From Ignavibacteriales bacterium (GTDB taxonomy: Bacteria > Bacteroidota > Ignavibacteria > T3Sed10-11), in assembly GCA_003560935.1 (NCBI GenBank), contig PWJF01000519.1, forward strand, positions 1-6,347: 6,347 nucleotides of DNA, given 5' to 3'. The notes beneath the pieces were generated by a model. The model worked only from the letters and a program-made list of their open reading frames with translations, was not told where the DNA came from and ran no database searches. A program made the position numbers and the translations under genes. Shown here piece by piece: positions 1-5,079 of this stretch. Position 1 is the stretch's first letter. Each line of letters starts with the position of its first letter.

Positions 1-439
1 CATGTGCCACAGGGATTTTCAAGACATCCCCGGCTGAGCACCGGTTTGTAAAACGGGTTTTGGCGTTATCGACACGGATATATACATTTTTGCAGATAAA
101 TCGCAGGTGTTTATTCTTTACCAATGCTCCCGGAAGCAACCCTGCCTCACACAACACCTGAAAACCATTACATATACCCATAACAATACCACCGTCACCG
201 GCAAATTTGACCACTTCATTCATTATAGGTGAAAACCGCGCAATCGCACCGCACCGGAGATAATCACCGTACGAAAATCCTCCTGGAAGAATAACAAGAT
301 CTGTTGCACCGAGTGATTCCTCCTTGTGCCACACAAACCGCGCATCGATATCCATGATCTTGCGCAATGCAAAGAACGCATCATGGTCGCAATTCGATCC
401 GGGGAAAACGATTACAGACGCACGTAGATTCTCACTCAT
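1..439 (-). CDS. purQ: Phosphoribosylformylglycinamidine synthase subunit PurQ (3' end cut by the window edge)
   Basis: Glutaminase subunit of FGAM synthase (fourth step of de novo purine synthesis). It releases ammonia from glutamine for the PurL subunit, working in a cytosolic complex with PurS. The 146 visible residues match the start of a class I glutamine amidotransferase: VFPGSNCDHD (11-20), LPGGFSYGDYLR (51-62) and the nucleophile elbow GICNGFQVL (88-96), with the catalytic Cys at residue 90 (codon 170-172). The last visible residues, IPVAH, begin the conserved IP(I/V)AHGEG segment. The family is about 230 residues long, so roughly the last 85, including the His/Glu of the catalytic triad, lie outside the window. 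The ATG at 439 overlaps the purS stop by four bases (ATGA) and has an AGGAGG ten bases upstream inside purS. The early motifs make the identification firm. purL is expected further left but cannot be seen. Confidence 0.95.
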   Translation of the reverse strand, partial: MSENLRASVIVFPGSNCDHDAFFALRKIMDIDARFVWHKEESLGATDLVILPGGFSYGDYLRCGAIARFSPIMNEVVKFAGDGGIVMGICNGFQVLCEAGLLPGALVKNKHLRFICKNVYIRVDNAKTRFTNRCSAGDVLKIPVAH

Positions 440-702
440 CCTTCAGCAGCCTCCTCAACCTTCGCAAGCGAAAATGTATAGTCTTCCATCACAGGATTTG
501 CGAGGAGCTTCGAGCAAATATTCTCCACCGTTTCACGTGCTTTATCCTCGGTACCGGCATCGACTTCAAGTTCTATGTGTTTGCCGATGCGAACACGACG
601 TACATTCTCATATCCGAGTTGATGTAAACTGTGCTCGACCGTTTTTCCCTCCGGATCAAGTATCGACGGGCGAAGTGTAACTGTAATAACTGCACGATAC
701 AT
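436..702 (-). CDS. purS: Phosphoribosylformylglycinamidine synthase subunit PurS
   Basis: Small structural subunit of the three-part FGAM synthase. It bridges PurQ and the small-type PurL and is thought to help ammonia channelling; it has no catalytic residues of its own. At 88 residues it has the normal family length. The sequence shows the family signature: an N-terminal beta strand (YRAVITVTLRP), then the ILDPEGKTVEHSLHQLGY segment (residues 14-31), then VRRVRIGKHIELEV (34-47). The start ATG has AGGTGA six bases upstream, just after the pssA stop. Its own stop overlaps the purQ start (ATGA), which implies translational coupling and matched subunit amounts. Its presence shows that this organism uses the small PurL/PurQ/PurS enzyme, not the long fused PurL of gammaproteobacteria. 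Confidence 0.95.
   Translation of the reverse strand: MYRAVITVTLRPSILDPEGKTVEHSLHQLGYENVRRVRIGKHIELEVDAGTEDKARETVENICSKLLANPVMEDYTFSLAKVEEAAEG
450..455 (-). promoter_or_regulatory. Shine-Dalgarno site of purQ inside purS
   Basis: A consensus AGGAGG lies in the last codons of purS, ten bases before the purQ ATG at 439. The spacing is slightly long. Together with the ATGA overlap it fixes the purQ start. Confidence 0.7.
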
Positions 703-708
703 TTTTAT

Positions 709-714
709 TCACCT
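709..714 (-). promoter_or_regulatory. Shine-Dalgarno site of purS
   Basis: AGGTGA on the minus strand, six bases before the purS ATG and within the 17-nt pssA-purS gap. It supports the ATG at 702 as the start. Confidence 0.75.
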
Positions 715-719
715 AATAA

Positions 720-1502
720 TTATGCATCTAAACTTGTCGCTTCTTCCGAGGATTCCTCGTCAACTTCCTCGCTGCGAAGTATTTTTATTATTTTCTCAAT
801 CACCGCACGAAAAGGTCCCGAGCATGCATATCCGACAAACAGAAAAAAGAGAGCGTGACCCTTGGTTGCCGCGGTTAAGATAACAGCTAAAATCAGTAAT
901 ATCAATTTCACCGGATTTTTCTTTATGGATTCTTTATTCGGTCTGGGTAAGGTATCGTACTTGATGAGCGATACCATCAACAAGGAGGATATTACTATCA
1001 ACGGAATAAGCATATCACCCCAGAATCCTGTAAGTCCCGAACTTTCATCATAGAAGGTCAACACATAGGTGACGATCAATCCGGCAGCCGAAGGTATCGG
1101 GAGCCCGCGGAAATAATCTTTGTTAATACCGGTAAGTTGAACGTTAAACCGTGCAAGGCGTATTCCACCGAATATCAATGGCAATGCGCTGATGAGAATT
1201 CCGATGTTATTAAATTCATACAATGCGATATTATACACCAGCAAAGCGGGAGCGACACCAAACGAAACGATATCCGAAAGCGAGTCGAACTCAACACCAA
1301 ACTCGCTGGATGACTTGGTAATTCGTGCCATGATACCGTCAAGTGCGTCGAAGATAGCGGCGAGGATAATGAACCATGCTGCAACGATGAAGTTCCCCTG
1401 TGTTGAGGATATAATTGACATAAAGCCGCTGAACATGTTCAATGTTGTGAACATGTTCGGTACAAACGCTCGCGTGATTTTCATGTATTGAATACCATCC
1501 AA
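720..1502 (-). CDS. pssA: CDP-diacylglycerol--serine O-phosphatidyltransferase (phosphatidylserine synthase)
   Basis: Integral membrane enzyme that transfers phosphatidyl from CDP-diacylglycerol to L-serine, giving phosphatidylserine and CMP, the substrate of the Psd encoded just upstream. The CDP-alcohol phosphotransferase signature is complete: D52, D55-G56, A59-R60, G69, D73 and D77 with family spacing. The YFRGLPIPSAAG block (130-141), typical of PssA, rules out the PgsA and Pct relatives. Hydrophobic stretches near residues 18-52, 80-115, 138-152, 162-181 and 198-226 fit a multi-pass protein. The C-terminus is an acidic, Ser-rich tail (about 244-260). The ATG at 1502 is used; an ATG six codons later (1484, MKITRAF) is also plausible because homologues often begin near there, and neither has a strong Shine-Dalgarno. 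It follows psd by 39 nt and precedes purS by 17 nt. Confidence 0.95.
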   Translation of the reverse strand: MDGIQYMKITRAFVPNMFTTLNMFSGFMSIISSTQGNFIVAAWFIILAAIFDALDGIMARITKSSSEFGVEFDSLSDIVSFGVAPALLVYNIALYEFNNIGILISALPLIFGGIRLARFNVQLTGINKDYFRGLPIPSAAGLIVTYVLTFYDESSGLTGFWGDMLIPLIVISSLLMVSLIKYDTLPRPNKESIKKNPVKLILLILAVILTAATKGHALFFLFVGYACSGPFRAVIEKIIKILRSEEVDEESSEEATSLDA

Positions 1503-1541
1503 ACTCTTTCGCTCCCGGGTATCTGCTCGTTCGTCCGGGCA

Positions 1542-2195
1542 TTAATCCGGTAAGACCGCAAGTACGGTTTCTCCGCCGACAACCTTCTCGCCCACGTTAA
1601 TTTTTATGGTTGCATTGTGCGGCAGGATTATATCCATTCGCGATCCAAACTTGATCATTCCGAACCGCTCACCTTTTGTGACCATATCGCCTTCCTTTAG
1701 CGGACAAACAATACGGCGTGCAATCGAACCGACGATCTGCTTGAACATTATCTTCTGTCCGTCCCGCTCAACGCCAACCTCCGTGCGCTTATTCTTTTCA
1801 GATGCCATATGATCATACGCAACCATGAAATCCCCTTGGATATAACGGAAGTACGCGACAGTACCGCTCCATGGAATTCTGTTGACATGGACATTGAGAG
1901 GAGAGAGAAAAATGCTGAGCTGGACAGCGGGAGTTTCGAGATAATCCGCATGTTCAAGTTCTTTGATAAGTACCAATTTGCCGTCAGCCGGTGATAAAAT
2001 TAAATTTTCACCGTCGGGTATTGTCCGATCCGGATCACGGAAAAAGTAGAGCGTGAACAAAAATAGTGCAACCAGCGCTCCGATAAGGCTGTATTTGAGA
2101 ACCGGATGCTGTAAACCGAAATAAGAGGCAAGTATTCCAAGAATTGTTATCCCCCCTACCGTCAACACAACATCATAGCCGTACCTGGTAATCAA
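1542..2195 (-). CDS. psd: Phosphatidylserine decarboxylase proenzyme (short type)
   Basis: Pyruvoyl-dependent membrane enzyme that decarboxylates phosphatidylserine to phosphatidylethanolamine. The proenzyme cleaves itself between Gly and Ser in IKFGSR (Gly codon 1644-1646, Ser codon 1641-1643), and the new N-terminal Ser becomes the pyruvoyl group. Also visible are an N-terminal hydrophobic region with two likely membrane segments (about residues 7-25 and 34-52), FFRDPDR at the membrane exit, SPADG with the Asp, and PLNVHVNR with the His expected to assist self-cleavage. The C-terminal half resembles a biotinyl/lipoyl fold. The open frame reaches a TTG at 2210, but GGAGG at 2204-2208 sits eight bases before a second TTG at 2195. 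I chose the latter, giving 217 residues beginning (M)ITRYGYD, as in this short family (about 210-220 residues). A sigma70-like promoter lies upstream. pssA follows. Confidence 0.93.
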   Translation of the reverse strand: MITRYGYDVVLTVGGITILGILASYFGLQHPVLKYSLIGALVALFLFTLYFFRDPDRTIPDGENLILSPADGKLVLIKELEHADYLETPAVQLSIFLSPLNVHVNRIPWSGTVAYFRYIQGDFMVAYDHMASEKNKRTEVGVERDGQKIMFKQIVGSIARRIVCPLKEGDMVTKGERFGMIKFGSRMDIILPHNATIKINVGEKVVGGETVLAVLPD

Positions 2196-2203
2196 ATAAA
2201 TCG

Positions 2204-2208
2204 CCTCC
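2204..2208 (-). promoter_or_regulatory. Shine-Dalgarno site that decides the psd start
   Basis: GGAGG on the minus strand, eight bases before the TTG at 2195. It overlaps the first codons of the longer 2210 frame, so it cannot serve that start. It therefore supports a TTG start at 2195. Confidence 0.7.
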
Positions 2209-2240
2209 AAAAACGGTTAATTAATTAGCTTAAACACGAC

Positions 2241-2269
2241 ATAATACCAAATTATTCGTTTAAAATCAA
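2241..2269 (-). promoter_or_regulatory. Candidate sigma70-type promoter for psd-pssA-purS-purQ
   Basis: On the minus strand TTGATT (2264-2269) is followed after exactly 17 bases by TATTAT (2241-2246). These match the -35 in four of six positions and the -10 in five of six. Transcription would begin near 2234, about 40 bases before the psd start, inside the AT-rich gap after the DUF58 gene. No terminator-like GC hairpin separates the two genes, so readthrough from upstream is also possible. This is a prediction from sequence only; the organism's sigma preference is unknown. Confidence 0.45.
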
Positions 2270-2273
2270 ATAG

Positions 2274-3173
2274 TTAGCCCAACCGCTTCCGCTTATTCAA
2301 ATACTGAAACAACGCCACATCGAATGGTGTTGCGGTATCGAGCAGGACATAATCGACGGCATGTTCACGGCACTCCCTCTTATAACGGTCAAGGAACCGG
2401 CGCATTTCCTCACGATATGCGTTCTGTATATGGTACGGCTGTGTGGTCATTTTCTCGCCGGTCTCCATATCCTTGAACATCGCATCGCGTCCGAATGCAA
2501 ACGATCGTTCCGACGGATCGAGTACCTGCATTACAATAACTTCGTTGCGGTTGTGCCGAAAATGTTTGAGCGCACCCAGCACATCGTCAGGATTATCAAA
2601 CAGGTCGCTGAAGATGATCACCAACCCCCTTCGCTTTATCCGTTCTGCAATCCGATGTAGAGAAATACCCGTACTCGTTTTGTTGCCCGGTTTTGTATCA
2701 ACAAGGGTCTTGAATAGTAATTTCAAATATGATTTCTTCGATCGCGGCGGTAAGAATGCCCGAACGTTTTCATCGAATATACCGAGACCGACAGCATCGC
2801 GCTGACGTACCATCAGGTAGCCGAGCGCCGCGGCGACCGATGTTGCATACTCAAGCTTTGTCGGATGACTTTCCGTTTGAAATTCCATCGAACGGCTTGC
2901 ATCGACGATCAGATACGTTTTTAAATTCGTCTCTTCTTCATACTGTTTGATGTAATACCGGTCGGTTCTCCCGAACACCTTCCAGTCGACATGTTTGATA
3001 TCATCGCCGGGCATGTACTGGCGATGTTCGGCAAACTCGACACTGAAACCGTGATACGGACTCCGGTGCAGGCCGGCTATGAATCCCTCTACCACCAGCT
3101 TCGCACGGAGCTCGAGATTTTCAATGCGGGAAATTACGTCGGGCTGGAGTATAGATAAAGTGTCTGTCGCCAT
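2274..3173 (-). CDS. DUF58 protein with von Willebrand A-like fold
   Basis: Cytoplasmic-looking protein of the DUF58 family. Such proteins usually sit beside a MoxR AAA+ ATPase, in clusters thought to act in complex assembly or metal insertion; the exact job here is unknown. The 299 residues have normal length and no membrane segment. The DUF58 hallmark RQYMPGDDIKHVDWKVFGR lies at 51-69 (family pattern R-x-Y-x-PGDD-x(3)-DW). After it comes the vWA-like metal site: D91, S93 and S95 in IVDASRSM, a Thr/Ser region near 166-170 (KTSTG) and IIFSDLFD with D190. The C-terminal part (about 245-290) is helical and Arg-rich. The ATG at 3173 fits the usual N-terminus (an ISRIENLELRA segment near residue 20) but has no Shine-Dalgarno; the gap upstream is a heptamer repeat array. 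No moxR or batA-type gene is adjacent in this window. Confidence 0.92.
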   Translation of the reverse strand: MATDTLSILQPDVISRIENLELRAKLVVEGFIAGLHRSPYHGFSVEFAEHRQYMPGDDIKHVDWKVFGRTDRYYIKQYEEETNLKTYLIVDASRSMEFQTESHPTKLEYATSVAAALGYLMVRQRDAVGLGIFDENVRAFLPPRSKKSYLKLLFKTLVDTKPGNKTSTGISLHRIAERIKRRGLVIIFSDLFDNPDDVLGALKHFRHNRNEVIVMQVLDPSERSFAFGRDAMFKDMETGEKMTTQPYHIQNAYREEMRRFLDRYKRECREHAVDYVLLDTATPFDVALFQYLNKRKRLG

Positions 3174-3179
3174 ATTTGA

Positions 3180-3249
3180 TTAAAAATCCAAAATCCGAAA
3201 TCCGAAATTCTAAATTCTAAACAATTTCAAAATTCAAATGATCAAATGA
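3180..3249. repeat. Degenerate heptanucleotide repeat array, AAATCCG type
   Basis: Most of the 112-nt gap between the amidohydrolase stop and the DUF58 start. On the plus strand, consecutive 7-base units run in phase from 3180: TCCAAAA at 3187, TCCGAAA at 3194 and 3201, TTCTAAA at 3208 and 3215. Looser A-rich units continue to about 3249 (AAATGAT at 3236, CAAATGA at 3243). The first six units are clear; the rest are approximate, and part of that end reads better with a period of eight. No open frame, terminator hairpin or convincing promoter was found in the gap. The remaining bases, 3250-3285, hold nothing I recognise. Confidence 0.8.
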
Positions 3250-3285
3250 CTGAAACACAAGTACGCAACTCTGCTATTTTGTCAT

Positions 3286-5010
3286 TTAATTATTTTGTCT
3301 AATATCAAACAACACCCTACCACCCACAATGGTCATCACTACTTTAACATCTTTTATTTGTTCGGGTTCAATCTCAAAGATATTTTGATTGAGAACGGCG
3401 ATATCGGCGAGTTTGCCGGGTGTTATTGAGCCCTTAATGTTCTCCTCCCCCGCGGCGTATGCATTGTTAATGGTATATGCCCGAAGCGCGGTTTCAACAT
3501 CTATTCTCTCTTCCGGGAACCATCCACCTTTGGGCTGCCCGCCCATGGTCTTGCGAACAACAGCAGCATAAATGCCGGGCAACGGATTTGCCGGATACCA
3601 GGAAGCATTTGTACCCGGCCAATCGGAACCGAACGATAGCATTACACCGGCATCGTGAAATGTCCGGAATGCATACGACCATCGTGCGCGATCTCCGATT
3701 CGCTCTTCCATCCACCTCATATCGTCAATTGCATGGTACGGCTGCATCTCGGCAATGATGTTATTACGCGCATACCGTTGGGCAACGCTTGCGTCGCGTA
3801 TATGCTGAGAATGGATTATTCTTAAACGCCGCTCCCTTTCAGCGTTTACTTCGATAGTTTTTTCGTACATCGCGAGCAGCGTATCGACAGCCCTGTCACC
3901 GATGGCATGAATCTGCGGCCAATGTCCGGCAGCATCGGCATCGATGATAAGTTGCTGCATGTTTCCCGGCGGATACATCATATCGCGCCAGATGCCGAAT
4001 CCGCCGGTATGCTCGAACGGTTCATAAAACTGAGACGTTGAATTTCCCATTATACCGTCGACAAATCCTTTAAGCCCTCCTATTTTTAAATATTCATCAC
4101 CGAAGCCATGACCTATACCGACTTCGGCGAGAGCTTTCCATTTATCAAGTGTGGGCCGGGCATAAATACGGGTTGTCAATTCGTTATTATCCCTTAAATA
4201 CTCAAACACCGGGAACTGATCCGGCGGAGTAATATCGTGAATGCCGGTCACACCAAATGATCGCAACCGGTTTAGTGCGGTCCGGGCTTCCATCAAGCGC
4301 TGTTCGAATGATTTAGGCGGGATAACGTTCCGGATTTGCTCTAGCGCAGCTTCGGTTACAATACCGGTCGCACGACCGTCTACACATTCGAGTCCCTGCA
4401 CGGGTTGTTCACAGGACAGACCTGCCAATTGCAGCGCTTTTGTGTTGGCAAGATATTGCGATCTATCCCAGCGGGAGAGTAAAACGGGGGTCTCTACCGT
4501 AACCGAGTCGATCATATCGCGATGCGGTGTAAAATGTCTTCTATCGGTATTGCGATCCGTTTCACCGGAACTTCCGAACTCCCAATCTTCATATGCACCC
4601 CAATCGCCGCCGATGATCCAGGCGCCGTCCGGTAATCGTTCCTTTGCTCCCCGCACCCGTTCTATGAGCGTCTCAGCATCTGCGGCATCGAGTAAATTAA
4701 TCCCCAGCAACAATGCTGCCGCTTGATTAAAATGAGTGTGATTGTCGATAAAACCCGGAGTTACAAAACGTCCATCAAGCTCGATTATTTTTGTGTTATT
4801 GTCTGCATACCGATTTATTTCCGCGGAGCTTCCCGCTGCAATAATCCTATCGCCGCGAACAGCCACGGCTTCGACGTTCGGTTGCGATGTATCGGCCGTC
4901 CAGATCACACCGTTTCTCAGTATCAGATCTGCAGGTTGTTCTGTCGTAGAACATCCGGCCGTGATGGCGGTAAAAATGAGAATCGAAAACAGAAAACAAA
5001 AATAATTCAT
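3286..5010 (-). CDS. Predicted lipoprotein amidohydrolase, amidohydrolase family 3 (YtcJ-like)
   Basis: Metal-dependent hydrolase of the amidohydrolase superfamily; the substrate is not known, as YtcJ-like enzymes have diverse or undefined ones. The N-terminus is hydrophobic with a lipobox-like TAGC and Cys at residue 20, suggesting export and lipid attachment. The n-region has no Lys or Arg and Thr sits at -3, so this is less than certain. Then come a small beta domain (ADLILRNGVIWTAD, 27-40) and the barrel. Metal ligands appear to be H91 and H93 in DNHTHF, K314 in GLKGFVDG (candidate carboxylated Lys), H368 in IHAIGDRAVD, H400 in RIIHSQH and D463 in GSDWP. The C-terminal GSITPGKLADIAVL closes the beta domain. 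At 574 residues it looks full length and intact. The only start is the ATG at 5010: an in-frame stop lies seven codons upstream, and there is no Shine-Dalgarno. Heptamer arrays flank it on both sides. Confidence 0.92.
   Translation of the reverse strand: MNYFCFLFSILIFTAITAGCSTTEQPADLILRNGVIWTADTSQPNVEAVAVRGDRIIAAGSSAEINRYADNNTKIIELDGRFVTPGFIDNHTHFNQAAALLLGINLLDAADAETLIERVRGAKERLPDGAWIIGGDWGAYEDWEFGSSGETDRNTDRRHFTPHRDMIDSVTVETPVLLSRWDRSQYLANTKALQLAGLSCEQPVQGLECVDGRATGIVTEAALEQIRNVIPPKSFEQRLMEARTALNRLRSFGVTGIHDITPPDQFPVFEYLRDNNELTTRIYARPTLDKWKALAEVGIGHGFGDEYLKIGGLKGFVDGIMGNSTSQFYEPFEHTGGFGIWRDMMYPPGNMQQLIIDADAAGHWPQIHAIGDRAVDTLLAMYEKTIEVNAERERRLRIIHSQHIRDASVAQRYARNNIIAEMQPYHAIDDMRWMEERIGDRARWSYAFRTFHDAGVMLSFGSDWPGTNASWYPANPLPGIYAAVVRKTMGGQPKGGWFPEERIDVETALRAYTINNAYAAGEENIKGSITPGKLADIAVLNQNIFEIEPEQIKDVKVVMTIVGGRVLFDIRQNN
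4976..5003. repeat. Heptamer-like run inside the amidohydrolase signal-peptide codons
   Basis: On the plus strand four consecutive 7-base units are alike: ATGAGAA at 4976, TCGAAAA at 4983, CAGAAAA at 4990 and CAAAAAT at 4997. They encode part of the hydrophobic leader of the lipoprotein. The frame stays open because three heptamers equal seven codons. The run is short and could be chance A-richness in a Phe/Leu-coding leader. Confidence 0.4.
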
Positions 5011-5014
5011 ACGA

Positions 5015-5077
5015 TTAACTGTTATTGGTTATTGGTTGATGATTAACTGTCTACTGTTTATTGTCAACTGTCTACTG
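5015..5077. repeat. Degenerate heptanucleotide repeat array, TTAACTG type
   Basis: Nine in-phase 7-base units fill 63 of the 69 bases between the decarboxylase stop and the amidohydrolase start. On the plus strand TTAACTG occurs at 5015 and 5043, TTATTGG at 5022 and 5029, and TCTACTG at 5050 and 5071. The variants TTGATGA, TTTATTG and TCAACTG lie between. A longer direct repeat, AACTGTCTACTG, recurs at 5045 and 5066, exactly three units apart, and GATTAACTGT recurs at 5013 and 5041. The sequence differs from the array at 3180-3249, although the period is the same. It resembles in style the short tandemly repeated heptamers known from cyanobacteria, without implying kinship. Confidence 0.85.
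5039..5067 (-). promoter_or_regulatory. Possible sigma70-type promoter within the heptamer array
   Basis: On the minus strand a perfect TTGACA (5062-5067) is followed after 17 bases by AATCAT (5039-5044, four of six to the -10 consensus). It would drive the amidohydrolase gene with a leader of about 20 bases. The boxes come from repeat units, so the match may be incidental. Confidence 0.3.
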
Positions 5078-5079
5078 AA

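Noticed and set aside
1339..1542. A minus-strand open frame whose ATG overlaps the psd stop as TAATG, resembling a coupled small gene
   Set aside because: It lies in another frame across the 5' part of pssA, whose complete catalytic motif shows the real coding frame. Its translation has no recognisable domain.
2211..2273. An intrinsic terminator after the DUF58 gene
   Set aside because: The AT-rich TTAATTAATTAGCTTAA segment has only weak self-complementarity, with no GC stem followed by a T-run.
2443..2805. A 120-codon plus-strand open frame opposite the DUF58 gene
   Set aside because: It is antisense to the vWA-like region of a clearly conserved protein, with no domain and no ribosome site that I could support.
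3174..3285. A CRISPR array or transposon end in the gap upstream of the DUF58 gene
   Set aside because: Units are only seven bases, degenerate and tandem without spacers. No inverted terminal repeats, target duplication or transposase were seen.
4241..4726. A 161-codon plus-strand open frame opposite the amidohydrolase
   Set aside because: It is antisense to a full-length, motif-rich gene, has no recognisable domain, and its composition is that expected of the reverse strand of a coding gene.
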